Shown here: in pieces, positions 8,719 to 16,445 of the stretch
Numbering within the stretch: position 1 is the first letter of the stretch
How the letters are laid out: the number at the start of each line of letters is the position of its first letter
Origin: Sneathia sanguinegens
GTDB lineage: Bacteria; Fusobacteriota; Fusobacteriia; Fusobacteriales; Leptotrichiaceae
Assembly (NCBI RefSeq): GCF_001517935.1
Contig: NZ_LOQF01000011.1
Location: 1-40,982 of the forward strand
Direction: 5' to 3'
DNA: 40,982 bases
Made by a program: the position numbers and the translations under genes
The notes under the pieces: generated by a model
Databases searched by the model: none
What the model was told of the DNA's origin: nothing
What the model saw: the letters and a program-made list of their open reading frames with translations, nothing else

Positions 8719-9473
8719 TTATCTCCTTTTTTGAATACAAAAGCCACATAATTAATATCATCTTTTAAGCTAGAAAATGTCTTTCTCATCTTAAAGAATT
8801 GTTCTCTATTTTCTTTTTTTAAACCATTAAATACTATTTTTAGCATATTAAAAAATCCTTCATCCTTTAACATACCTTTAGGTGTCATAAGAGTTAATTT
8901 GCCATGTTTTTCACTAGAAAACTCATAACCACATTTTTCAAATAATTTTTTCCAATTAGCTATAGTCATAGGTGAAACATTTATATTTATTCCTTCTGAC
9001 AATTTCTTTTTAACTTCATTTTCGTGAGTTATAATAGCAACATCATGTGTTAAAACAAGACCACCTTTTTTTAAAACTCTCATATATTCCTTTAGTGCCT
9101 TCTCTTTTGTAACATCTGGTAGCATTGTTAGCATAGCTTCATTTATGATATAGTCAAAAGTTTCATCTTCATAAGGTAATTTTATAGCATTTGCTTTTTT
9201 TACCTCAACATTTTTTATACCTTCTTTTTCAAATTTTTCATTTGCTTCTTCTATAAGTTTAGCATCTAAGTCTATGCCATAAAATTTTGCTTTAGGATTT
9301 TGCTTAGCCAAAATTGATAAATTAAGGCCATTATTACAAGCAACTTCTAATAATTTTGTATTTTCATTTAATTTTAATTTTTCAATTAAAAAATCTGTAG
9401 CTTCTTTTCCTCCAGGTCTTAATCTTTTTTTACCTAGTCTTCTTAAAAATATATGCCCCATTTCTTTATTCAT
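8715..9473 (-). CDS. class I SAM-dependent methyltransferase (substrate unknown)
   Basis: 252 residues. The Rossmann-fold SAM-binding motif I LLEVACNNGLNLSIL lies near residues 40-54, the ribose-binding acidic loop FYGIDLDAKLIEEA near 64-77, and the DYIINEAMLTMLPD segment matches motif IV of UbiE/COQ5-like methyltransferases. The C-terminal 90 residues carry no recognised substrate domain. It overlaps the upstream cupin gene by 8 bases and the downstream metE by 4, so the three proteins are made together. That placement suggests a job in sulfur/methyl metabolism or in making or modifying a small molecule handled by the neighbouring ABC transporter, but the substrate cannot be read from the sequence. 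Confidence 0.85.
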   Translation of the reverse strand: MNKEMGHIFLRRLGKKRLRPGGKEATDFLIEKLKLNENTKLLEVACNNGLNLSILAKQNPKAKFYGIDLDAKLIEEANEKFEKEGIKNVEVKKANAIKLPYEDETFDYIINEAMLTMLPDVTKEKALKEYMRVLKKGGLVLTHDVAIITHENEVKKKLSEGININVSPMTIANWKKLFEKCGYEFSSEKHGKLTLMTPKGMLKDEGFFNMLKIVFNGLKKENREQFFKMRKTFSSLKDDINYVAFVFKKGDK

Positions 9474-9804
9474 ATTTATACACCACCATTAAAAGCATTT
9501 TAAATTTTGTTATTGCAGCAACACTATGAGGTACATTACTTGGCATTATTATACTTTGACCTTTTTGTACTTCAAATTCTTCAGATCCAATAACTATTTT
9601 AGCCTTTCCATCTAATATTTGAACTATTGCATCACCACTTGTTTTATGTGTTGAAATTTCTTCATTTTCATCAAAAGAAAAAAGTGTAATTGATTTTTGT
9701 TTATCTTGAACTATAGTTTTTGAAATAATAGCATTTTTTGTATATTCTACTTCTTTTGTAAAATCTAAAACACAAGACATTTTTACATTCTTCACTACTG
9801 ACAT
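9466..9804 (-). CDS. small single-domain cupin protein
   Basis: 112 residues forming one double-stranded beta-helix. The first cupin motif resembles the family G(X)5HXH(X)3,4E pattern only partly (STHKTSGDAIVQILDGKAKI, about residues 51-70), so the usual metal-ligand set is incomplete. The second motif is recognisable as GQSIIMPSNVPHSV (about 83-96), with one His kept. Cupins of this size are often small-molecule binding or regulatory proteins, or isomerases. The ATG is preceded by AAGGAAGG. The gene starts 4 bases after the AraC-family regulator stops and overlaps the methyltransferase by 8 bases. Function unknown. Confidence 0.82.
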   Translation of the reverse strand: MSVVKNVKMSCVLDFTKEVEYTKNAIISKTIVQDKQKSITLFSFDENEEISTHKTSGDAIVQILDGKAKIVIGSEEFEVQKGQSIIMPSNVPHSVAAITKFKMLLMVVYKYE

Positions 9805-9808
9805 TTTT

Positions 9809-10789
9809 TTACCTTCCTTTACATATTTTATACATTGGGCAACTAAGACAAGCTGCCTTTGTTTTTAACTCTTTCACCTTATTAGGATTTATTCCCTTGT
9901 ATCTTTTAAATAAAAGGCTAAATCTACTATTTGAATTATACCCAACATTCTTTGCTATATTTGACAAAGATAAATTGGTTTTTAATATTAAATTTTCTGC
10001 AACATTTATTCTTTTTCTTTGTATATATTCCGTTATGCTCATATTAAATTTTTCTTTAAACTTATTTTTCAATTTTGTTCCACTCATAAGTGCAATATTT
10101 TCTAATAATTTTTGTGTAATTTGTTTGTTATAATTTTCTTGAATATAGTATCCAACATTCTGAATAGCTTTTTCATCATATTCTGCCATTTGTATTTCTT
10201 TATTGGTTTCGTATGTTTTCATACTTAATTCAAACCACTCTTTAACTTTTTCGTCTATTTCTTCTTTTGTTAGGCTATTAGATAATATTTCTTTTGAAAT
10301 ATAATTCACTCTTTTAGTTATTATTTCTCTAGTTTCAAAAATTAATTTATATAATTTTTTTTCATTTAAATCTGAATTTTTTTCTAATATACTATTTATA
10401 TATTTTTTCTTAAATTTTATTCCAACACAAAGAAGAGGTCTTTGACCATATATGATATAATGCGGGCTTTTTATTTCAGTTTTTATCAAAAAAATACTAT
10501 TAGAACTCAAACATTGATAAGGTTCTATCCAAGCTCCTTCACCATTTATGATATAATTAGAAATAATCGAAATTTCTCCATCATTAAATTTTTCATGTAC
10601 TACAGCATCTTTTTTTACATATACATCTGTTATATCCAACACATAACTATCAGTTTCATATAACCAATATATCCCATAAAAATTTTCATTATTTATTCTA
10701 TAGGATCTTCCAGCATTTGAGTATTTATGACAAAATTCCAATAATTTCAAATCATATAATTCTTTAACCTTTTCTTCATATTTTTTCAT
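9809..10789 (-). CDS. AraC-family transcriptional regulator with C-terminal Cys cluster
   Basis: Probable activator or repressor of the divergent ABC transporter and of its own operon. I prefer the ATG at 10789 (326 residues, preceded by TAGGAG) over the in-frame ATG 27 bases upstream. The N-terminal 190 residues resemble no specific ligand-binding domain I can name. The C-terminal half has two helix-turn-helix units: LLENIALMSGTKLKNKFKEKF with EYIQRKRINVAENLIL, then SLSNIAKNVGYNSNSRFSLLF with KRYKGINPNKVK. The first unit resembles siderophore regulators of the PchR/YbtA type, which often pair with ABC transporter genes; this is a family-level resemblance only. The last 13 residues, CLSCPMYKICKGR, give a CxxC-x5-C cluster that could bind metal or sense redox state. 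Confidence 0.88.
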   Translation of the reverse strand: MKKYEEKVKELYDLKLLEFCHKYSNAGRSYRINNENFYGIYWLYETDSYVLDITDVYVKKDAVVHEKFNDGEISIISNYIINGEGAWIEPYQCLSSNSIFLIKTEIKSPHYIIYGQRPLLCVGIKFKKKYINSILEKNSDLNEKKLYKLIFETREIITKRVNYISKEILSNSLTKEEIDEKVKEWFELSMKTYETNKEIQMAEYDEKAIQNVGYYIQENYNKQITQKLLENIALMSGTKLKNKFKEKFNMSITEYIQRKRINVAENLILKTNLSLSNIAKNVGYNSNSRFSLLFKRYKGINPNKVKELKTKAACLSCPMYKICKGR

Positions 10790-10828
10790 AATAACTCCTA
10801 TCTCAATTAGACACATATCAGATACTAC

Positions 10829-10858
10829 ATTGTACTATAATTTAAAAAATAGTACAAT
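10829..10858. promoter_or_regulatory. symmetric bidirectional promoter/operator between the AraC-like gene and the ABC genes
   Basis: Perfect 10-bp inverted repeat ATTGTACTAT (10829-10838) / ATAGTACAAT (10849-10858) with a 10-base spacer. Because of the symmetry, each strand reads TTGTAC, 17 bases, TACAAT, an acceptable -35/-10 pair pointing both ways. A perfect TATAAT also lies on the plus strand at 10836-10841. The repeat sits in the only gap between the two divergent operons, so it is probably also the regulator's binding site. Confidence 0.7.
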
Positions 10859-10893
10859 ATTTTTATCTAATTACGATAAGGAGACTAATTTTT

Positions 10894-12642
10894 ATGTTTA
10901 AAGTATATAAAAAAATACTTACTTATGTTCCTAATGAAAAATATTTGGCTTTTATCAGTATGTTAATATCCTTCTTTTCTGGTTTTTTTACAGTTACTGC
11001 CTACTTCTTCATGTATAAATTTTTTGCTAGTATTATTTACACAAAAAATAGTCATTTAACAAAGTTATTTTCTTTCTATATTGCTCTTTTCTTAGTTTTA
11101 GCTTCCTTTGCTCAATTTTTTGCAAATATAGTCTCACATAAATTAGCATTTCGTGTTGAAACAAACTTAAGAAAAAGAGGTATCGATATATTAAGTCAAG
11201 CAAGTTTTAACTTTTTCAATCAAAATATGTCAGGAAATATTAGAAAAACTATAGATGATAATGCAACTCAAACACATGCAATTATCGCTCATTTAATCCC
11301 TGATAATGCTAATGCATTTATTACTCCTATTTTACTTTTAGGTCTTGCCTTCTATATTCACTATAGCTTAGGGCTTGTATTAATTTTTTTGATAATTATA
11401 ACAATGTTTTTTGTAAAAAAAATGTTAGGTAAGAAAAAATTTATGACCTCTTATCAAGAAGCTTTAGATGACATGAGTGGAAAAACTGTTGAATACATTC
11501 GTGCCATGCAAGTAAATAAAATTTTTGGTTTAGATATCCATTCATTTAAAGCACTAAATAAAGCAATTAATTCTTATTCTAGTAATGCTTTAAAATATGC
11601 TAAAAGTAGTAAAATTCCTTTTGTAATTTTTCAATTAGCATATTTTGGACTTCCTTGCTTTATAATTATTGTTATAAATATTTTTAAATTACAAAATTAT
11701 CTTTTAAATTCTTTTTTTCTAATATTTTTATCTGGTGCCTTATACCTTGTTATGCTTAGAATTATGTATGTTTTTATGTATTCAAATAAAGGTATGTATG
11801 CAATAGAACAATTAGAAAAACTATTTGCAAAAATGGAAAAAGAAAAATTGACTTTTGGTAAAATTGAAACTTTTTCAAAAGCTAATATAGAATTTAAAAA
11901 TGTTTCTTTTTCTTATACTGATAATTTAATCTTGGATAATCTAAGCTTTTTTTTAGAAGAAAATAAGACCTATGCCTTTATTGGTGCTTCAGGTGCAGGA
12001 AAATCTACAATAGCTAAATTACTTTCTGGCTTTTACAATATTTCATCTGGTAATATTTTAATAGATAATATAGATATTTCAGAATATTCAAAATCTTGTT
12101 TAACAAAAAATATTTCCTTTGTTTTTCAAAACCCTAAATTATTTAATAATTTAAGCATCTTCGATAATGTACATATTGCTAATAAAAATGCAAGTAAAGA
12201 AGAAGTATTAACTGCCCTATATCAGGCTGGTTGCAAAAATATTTTAGATAAGTTAGAAAATAAAGAAAATACTATTATAGGTTCTTGTGGTATACATCTA
12301 TCTAGCGGAGAAATACAAAGAATAGCAATAGCTAGAGCTTTTTTAAAAAATTCAAAAATTTTAATTTTAGATGAAGCTAGTTCTTCACTTGATGCTGATA
12401 ATGAGTATGAATTGAAACTTATTATTCAAAAATTATTTAAGAATAAGACGGTAATCATTATTGCACATAAATTAACAAGTATTTCTAATGTCGATAAAAT
12501 TTTCGTTATAGAAAATGGAAAAATTATTGAAAGTGGAACACATTCTAAATTAATGACAGAAAATAAAAGATACAAACATTATTTATCTTTATATAAAAAA
12601 GCAAATGAATGGAGGGTTAACGATGAGAAATTGGATAAATAA
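10894..12642 (+). CDS. ABC transporter, fused permease/ATPase, subunit 1
   Basis: 582-residue half-transporter with a type IV (exporter-fold) membrane domain. Six hydrophobic segments cover about residues 1-310, followed by a nucleotide-binding domain. Walker A GASGAGKS is at about 364-371, Q-loop FVFQNPKLF near 410, signature LSSGEIQR at about 469-476, Walker B ILILDEASSSLD near 490 and the switch His in IIIAHKL near 523. AAGGAG precedes the ATG. The stop lies 20 bases inside the next gene, and the two products probably form a heterodimer. Divergence from an AraC-type regulator is the arrangement of YbtP/YbtQ-like metallophore importers, which also have this exporter fold, so import of a metal complex is a reasonable guess. 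Drug or peptide export is not excluded. Confidence 0.92.
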   Translation: MFKVYKKILTYVPNEKYLAFISMLISFFSGFFTVTAYFFMYKFFASIIYTKNSHLTKLFSFYIALFLVLASFAQFFANIVSHKLAFRVETNLRKRGIDILSQASFNFFNQNMSGNIRKTIDDNATQTHAIIAHLIPDNANAFITPILLLGLAFYIHYSLGLVLIFLIIITMFFVKKMLGKKKFMTSYQEALDDMSGKTVEYIRAMQVNKIFGLDIHSFKALNKAINSYSSNALKYAKSSKIPFVIFQLAYFGLPCFIIIVINIFKLQNYLLNSFFLIFLSGALYLVMLRIMYVFMYSNKGMYAIEQLEKLFAKMEKEKLTFGKIETFSKANIEFKNVSFSYTDNLILDNLSFFLEENKTYAFIGASGAGKSTIAKLLSGFYNISSGNILIDNIDISEYSKSCLTKNISFVFQNPKLFNNLSIFDNVHIANKNASKEEVLTALYQAGCKNILDKLENKENTIIGSCGIHLSSGEIQRIAIARAFLKNSKILILDEASSSLDADNEYELKLIIQKLFKNKTVIIIAHKLTSISNVDKIFVIENGKIIESGTHSKLMTENKRYKHYLSLYKKANEWRVNDEKLDK

Positions 12643-14326
12643 GACTTTTGCATTAAATAATAAAAGTTCTAATAATATATTGATAGCTATTTTTTACTCT
12701 CTACTCGTAAATATTTTTAGTGGATCAGGTGTTTTACTATTATTACTTTTTTTCTACAAAAAATTAGATAAAATTTCATACATTTTTCTTGCTATACTTA
12801 TTCTAATAATTCTTGCTATTTCACTAGGGCTTGAATATAACAAATTATACTATATTACATATAATGAAAGTGCAAATCTTCGTATAAAAATAGGAAATCA
12901 ATTAAAAAATTTACCTCTTTCATATTTTTCTAAACATGATTTGTCTGACCTAGCCCAAACTATAATGAGTGATATTGCAAAAATGGAACATGCTATAAGC
13001 CATGCTTTAGCTCAAACTATTGCTTTTGTACTTTTCTTTATTCTAGTTTCTATAGCAATGCTTTATTTTAATTTTTATTTAGCTATGGCTATTATAATCC
13101 CATTTATAATCAATATTTTGATTCTATTTTTAACAAAAAAAGTACAAATAAAAAGCAATACCAAATATTACAAAATACTTAGAAAGAACTCAGAATCTTT
13201 TCAAGAAAATATTGAACTCCAACAAGAAATACAAAGTTTAAACTTAGAAAAAGAAATGAAAGAAAAATTATACATACAAATGGATGAAACTGAAAAAATA
13301 CATTTTGAGGTTGAAAGTTTCATAACAGCTCTTTTATCCCTTATTAATCTTTTATTCTACATTGAAATAGGTGTTTTAATTCTAATTGGTTCATACTTAT
13401 TTTATACAAATAAAATTAGTTTAATAAGTTTAATTTCTTTCTTATTAATCTCTTTAAAATTAAATGAAGGAAGTCTTGCAAGTACACTTAATATAACTGA
13501 ACTATTCTATATTGATGCTAGAGTTAAAAGACTAAAAGAAATTATTAATTATCCTACACAAAAAGGAAAAGATATAACTTTGAAATCTTTTGATATACAG
13601 CTTACTAATGTTTCATTTTCTTATGAAAACGAACAAATATTAAAAGATATCAATTTCGTTGTAAAGCAAAATGAAATAACTGCCTTAGTTGGTAAATCAG
13701 GTTCTGGAAAATCAACTTTGCTCAAGTTAATTTCTAGATTAGAAGACTATAATTCTGGAAAAATATGTATAGATAAAATAGATATTAAAGATATATCAAC
13801 AGCTTCTTTATTTAAAAATATTTCTATTGTTTTTCAAGATGTTATACTTTTTAATGATACTATATTAGAAAACATTAGAGTTGGTAATTTAAATGCTAGT
13901 GATGAAGAAGTAATCAAAGCTGCACAAAAAGCTTGTTGTGATGAATTTGTTGAAAAATTACCAAATAAATATAACACCCTAATCGGTGAAAATGGTACTT
14001 CTTTATCTAGTGGGCAAAGACAAAGAATCTCTATAGCTAGAGCCTTTCTTAAAAATGCAAAAATTTTACTTTTAGATGAAATTTCATCTTCTCTTGATGT
14101 AGATAATGAAATACAAATTCAAAAAAGTTTACAAAATTTAGTAAAAGAAAAGACTGTAATAGTTATTTCACATAGAATAAAATCAATAGAAAATGTGGAT
14201 AAAATAGTTGTAATTGATGAAGGAAAAGTTTGTGACAGTGGAACACACAATGAACTTTTAAACCGTTGTAAAATTTACAAAGATTTAGTCACTAAAAGTG
14301 AATTAGGTGATAATTTTATATTTTAA
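12623..14326 (+). CDS. ABC transporter, fused permease/ATPase, subunit 2
   Basis: Partner half-transporter. I chose the ATG at 12623 (567 residues), because the GGAGGG at 12611-12616 lies correctly before it; an in-frame ATG at 12605 would overlap that site. Six hydrophobic segments lie in the first 300 residues. The ATPase domain has Walker A GKSGSGKS (about 357-364), Q-loop IVFQDVILF, signature LSSGQRQR (about 461-468), Walker B LLLDEISSSLD and switch His in VIVISHRI. Catalytic Glu and His are present in both subunits, so neither ATP site looks dead. It overlaps subunit 1 by 20 bases. Its membrane domain differs clearly from subunit 1, which fits a heterodimer rather than a recent duplication. 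Confidence 0.92.
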   Translation: MRNWINKTFALNNKSSNNILIAIFYSLLVNIFSGSGVLLLLLFFYKKLDKISYIFLAILILIILAISLGLEYNKLYYITYNESANLRIKIGNQLKNLPLSYFSKHDLSDLAQTIMSDIAKMEHAISHALAQTIAFVLFFILVSIAMLYFNFYLAMAIIIPFIINILILFLTKKVQIKSNTKYYKILRKNSESFQENIELQQEIQSLNLEKEMKEKLYIQMDETEKIHFEVESFITALLSLINLLFYIEIGVLILIGSYLFYTNKISLISLISFLLISLKLNEGSLASTLNITELFYIDARVKRLKEIINYPTQKGKDITLKSFDIQLTNVSFSYENEQILKDINFVVKQNEITALVGKSGSGKSTLLKLISRLEDYNSGKICIDKIDIKDISTASLFKNISIVFQDVILFNDTILENIRVGNLNASDEEVIKAAQKACCDEFVEKLPNKYNTLIGENGTSLSSGQRQRISIARAFLKNAKILLLDEISSSLDVDNEIQIQKSLQNLVKEKTVIVISHRIKSIENVDKIVVIDEGKVCDSGTHNELLNRCKIYKDLVTKSELGDNFIF

Positions 14327-14330
14327 AAAA

Positions 14331-14359
14331 AAGGTGAGTTATATTTTAATACTCACCTT
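14331..14359. terminator. bidirectional terminator between the ABC genes and aphA
   Basis: Stem AAGGTGAGT (14331-14339) / ACTCACCTT (14351-14359) with an 11-base loop, an A run on the left and a T-rich tract on the right, between two convergent genes. Confidence 0.85.
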
Positions 14360-14368
14360 ATTTATTTT

Positions 14369-15109
14369 TTAATATGCTGAATCTATAACAACTTCTTCAC
14401 CATAGCCACCATTATTTGCACCAGATGTATTAGTACTATTTAATGTTCTCATTACTCTAATACCCCTTATACCTGCCTCTTTAGCAGCTAATATATCATC
14501 ATCACTATCTCCATAATGCAATTTTACATTATATTTCTTTATATAATATGTCTTATCATACGTATTAGCTTTCTTTGTTTCTTCTGTTCTATATGATATA
14601 GGTTTCATATTTATAATACCAAATTCTTTTTGCAAAATTATAGCTGTACTATCTAATTTGTCATTAGTAGAATATTTTGATGCTGTTCTACCTGTTATAA
14701 AGATAATTGTATCTCCTCTATCCAAATGCATTTTTATTATTTCCCTAGATGAATTTTTGGGTATTGAAAATTTATCACAAGCCATTTCATCTATATAATC
14801 CCAAAAATCTTGATTTCTAGTAAATTTAACACCATTTTTTGAAAATTCATTTTTACCATAAAAGAAACAAGGACTAGATGCTAAAACTGTATCATCTATA
14901 TCAAAACTTACAACTATAGGTTTTACACCTTCAAGACTTTTTCTTATATCTTCTACAGTAACCCATTTTATTTCTTTTGCATTTGCTTCACCCAATTTCA
15001 TTATTTCTTTGCTTGTATAACCTTTATGTGTATATGGTGCACTTTTACCTGCAAAACTAACAAAACCCATTAAAGACATTAAGACAATTGTCAATATTTT
15101 CTTTTTCAA
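14369..15109 (-). CDS. aphA: periplasmic class B acid phosphatase
   Basis: HAD-superfamily phosphatase that releases phosphate from nucleotides and small esters in the periplasm. The catalytic motif FDIDDTVL, motif II FITGRT, motif IV YGDSDDDILAAKEAG and the near-diagnostic C-terminus GGYGEEVVIDSAY match AphA. I place the start at the TTG at 15109-15107: a perfect AGGAGG lies 9 bases upstream (15124-15119), and the protein then begins with a signal peptide (KKKILTIVLMSLMGFVSFA). An in-frame ATG at 15157 would add 16 residues and spoil the signal peptide. The resulting 246 residues compare with 237 in E. coli. A TATACT about 7 bases upstream of the ribosome site suggests a very short leader. 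It shares a terminator with the convergent ABC operon. Confidence 0.93.
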   Translation of the reverse strand: MKKKILTIVLMSLMGFVSFAGKSAPYTHKGYTSKEIMKLGEANAKEIKWVTVEDIRKSLEGVKPIVVSFDIDDTVLASSPCFFYGKNEFSKNGVKFTRNQDFWDYIDEMACDKFSIPKNSSREIIKMHLDRGDTIIFITGRTASKYSTNDKLDSTAIILQKEFGIINMKPISYRTEETKKANTYDKTYYIKKYNVKLHYGDSDDDILAAKEAGIRGIRVMRTLNSTNTSGANNGGYGEEVVIDSAY

Positions 15110-15146
15110 TATTATCGACCTCCTAAAAAAGTATAACCTATATTTT

Positions 15147-15187
15147 AAAAAAAACAAAAAAAATCTGTAATTTAATTAAATTACAGA
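15147..15187 (-). terminator. terminator of the tRNA cluster
   Basis: Perfect palindrome formed by CTGTAATTTAA (15165-15175) and TTAAATTACAG (15176-15186), followed on the minus strand by a long T run (15163-15147). It lies 21 bases after tRNA-Phe. Confidence 0.85.
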
Positions 15188-15207
15188 CTATATTTTAATT
15201 CAATTTA

Positions 15208-15283
15208 TGGTGCCCAAACGCGGAATCGAACCACGGACACAGGGATTTTCAGTCCCTTGCTCTACCGACTGAGCTATCTGGGC
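15208..15283 (-). tRNA. tRNA-Phe(GAA)
   Basis: Full cloverleaf with acceptor GCCCAGA/TTTGGGC, anticodon loop CTGAAAA (anticodon GAA), T loop GGTTCGATTCC and encoded CCA. Last gene of the cluster. Confidence 0.97.
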
Positions 15284-15296
15284 ATATATATATTAC

Positions 15297-15386
15297 TGGC
15301 GGGCAGACTGGGATTCGAACCCAGACGGCTTTCACACCTTCGCTGGTTTTCAAGACCAGTTCCTTAGCCAGTTCGGACATCTGCCC
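15297..15386 (-). tRNA. tRNA-Ser(TGA)
   Basis: 90 bases with the long variable arm of class II tRNAs, acceptor GGGCAGA/TCTGCCC, anticodon loop CTTGAAA (anticodon TGA) and encoded CCA. Confidence 0.97.
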
Positions 15387-15415
15387 TCCTAAAAAAAAAG
15401 CAACTATTGTCGCTA

Positions 15416-15490
15416 TGGTAGACCCTAGGAGAATCGAACTCCTGTTGCCGGGATGAAAACCCGATGTCCTAACCACTAGACGAAGGGTCC
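15416..15490 (-). tRNA. tRNA-Glu(TTC)
   Basis: 75 bases, anticodon stem-loop CGGGTTTTCATCCCG with anticodon TTC, T loop GAGTTCGATTCTC and encoded CCA. Confidence 0.97.
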
Positions 15491-15499
15491 ATTCACTAA

Positions 15500-15576
15500 T
15501 GGTGGATCCGACTGGGATCGAACCAGTGACCTCACGGTTATGAGCCGCGTGCTCTAACCATCTGAGCTACGGATCC
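15500..15576 (-). tRNA. tRNA-Met(CAT), elongator (or Ile2)
   Basis: 77 bases, acceptor GGATCCG/CGGATCC, anticodon loop CTCATAA and encoded CCA. A CAT anticodon can mean elongator Met, or Ile2 after lysidine modification. It lacks initiator features (C1:A72 mismatch). The D arm and GAGGTCACTGGTTCGA region look more like elongator Met, but the sequence does not settle it. Confidence 0.85.
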
Positions 15577-15585
15577 AAAAGGATA

Positions 15586-15662
15586 TGGCGTACCTGAAGG
15601 GATTTGAACCCCTGGCCCACAGCTTAGAAGGCTGTTGCTCTATCCAACTGAGCTACAGGTAC
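15586..15662 (-). tRNA. tRNA-Arg(TCT)
   Basis: 77 bases, anticodon stem-loop ACAGCCTTCTAAGCTGT with anticodon TCT, reading AGA/AGG, and encoded CCA. Confidence 0.97.
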
Positions 15663-15676
15663 ATGTATTTATTGAC

Positions 15677-15752
15677 TGGTGGGCTATACTGGGGTCGAAC
15701 CAGTGACACCATGATTAAGAGTCATGTGCTCTACCAGCTGAGCTAATAGCCC
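15677..15752 (-). tRNA. tRNA-Lys(CTT)
   Basis: 76 bases, anticodon loop CTCTTAA (anticodon CTT), encoded CCA. It is a close paralogue of the next tRNA, with compensated changes in the acceptor stem. Confidence 0.96.
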
Positions 15753-15781
15753 ATTTTATTATTTACATTAGTATGAATGAA

Positions 15782-15857
15782 TGGTGAGCCATACTGGAAT
15801 CGAACCAGTGACACCATGATTAAAAGTCATGTGCTCTACCGACTGAGCTAATGGCTC
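15782..15857 (-). tRNA. tRNA-Lys(TTT)
   Basis: 76 bases, anticodon loop CTTTTAA (anticodon TTT), encoded CCA. Identical to the neighbouring Lys(CTT) gene through most of the anticodon and T arms. Confidence 0.97.
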
Positions 15858-15863
15858 ATACTA

Positions 15864-15939
15864 TGGAGCGGGAAACGAGGGTCGAACTCGCGACATTCAG
15901 CTTGGAAGGCTGACGCTCTACCATCTGAGCTATTCCCGC
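15864..15939 (-). tRNA. tRNA-Gly(TCC)
   Basis: 76 bases, acceptor GCGGGAA/TTCCCGC, anticodon loop CTTCCAA (anticodon TCC), encoded CCA. Confidence 0.97.
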
Positions 15940-15946
15940 ATCTTTT

Positions 15947-16023
<77 letters not shown>

Positions 16024-16030
16024 ATAATAA

Positions 16031-16118
16031 TGGTGCCTCGGGCCGGACTCGAACCGGCACGGAATAAATTTCCACAGGATTTTAAGTCCTGTGCGTCTAC
16101 CGATTTCGCCACCAAGGC
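16031..16118 (-). tRNA. tRNA-Leu(TAA)
   Basis: 88 bases with a long variable arm, acceptor GCCTTGG/CCGAGGC, anticodon loop CTTAAAA (anticodon TAA), T loop GGTTCGAGTCC and encoded CCA. First gene of the cluster. Confidence 0.96.
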
Positions 16119-16142
16119 ACCTTCTCAATCAGAACAAATTTT

Positions 16143-16171
16143 ATTATACACGAATCGTTTTATTTTGTCAA
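16143..16171 (-). promoter_or_regulatory. strong promoter of the tRNA cluster
   Basis: On the minus strand TTGACA (16171-16166), exactly 17 bases, TATAAT (16148-16143). Both hexamers are perfect, about 25 bases before tRNA-Leu, as expected for a stable-RNA promoter. No terminator separates it from rqcP, so read-through from the upstream operon is also possible. Confidence 0.85.
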
Positions 16172-16195
16172 CAATTTTTTTTATTTTTTTTAAAT

Positions 16196-16441
16196 TTAAT
16201 TTATAAAGCTAATATATTCAGATATTTGCTCCTTTTTTAAAGCTTCTTTGGGTATTTCTAAAACTTTAGCTTTTATTATATTACTATAATATTTTATTTC
16301 TAAATTATCCCCTTTTTTCACTTCATAACTAGGCTTTTTTGCATCTCCATTAACTTTAACATTTTTCGCATCACACAATTCTTGTGCTATAGTTCTTCTT
16401 TTAATTATTCTTGTTACTTTTAAAAATTTATCTAATCTCAT
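16196..16441 (-). CDS. rqcP: S4-domain RNA-binding protein, RqcP (YabO/Hsp15-like)
   Basis: 81 residues, nearly all one S4 domain: MRLDKFLKVTRIIKRRTIAQELCDAK, then VKVNGDAKKPSYEVKKGDNLEIKY. In Bacillus the homologue (formerly YabO) binds 23S rRNA and the nascent-chain tRNA and works with RqcH to extend stalled chains with alanine tails. The location just downstream of mfd matches the Bacillus gene order and supports RqcP over the heat-shock protein Hsp15. It starts 4 bases after the lipoprotein gene and is the last gene of the dnaA operon. Confidence 0.88.
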   Translation of the reverse strand: MRLDKFLKVTRIIKRRTIAQELCDAKNVKVNGDAKKPSYEVKKGDNLEIKYYSNIIKAKVLEIPKEALKKEQISEYISFIN

Positions 16442-16445
16442 AATA

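Noticed and set aside
15249-15476. 75-residue open frame on the minus strand
   Set aside because: It lies across the tRNA-Phe, tRNA-Ser and tRNA-Glu genes and has no family resemblance; it is a by-product of tRNA sequence.
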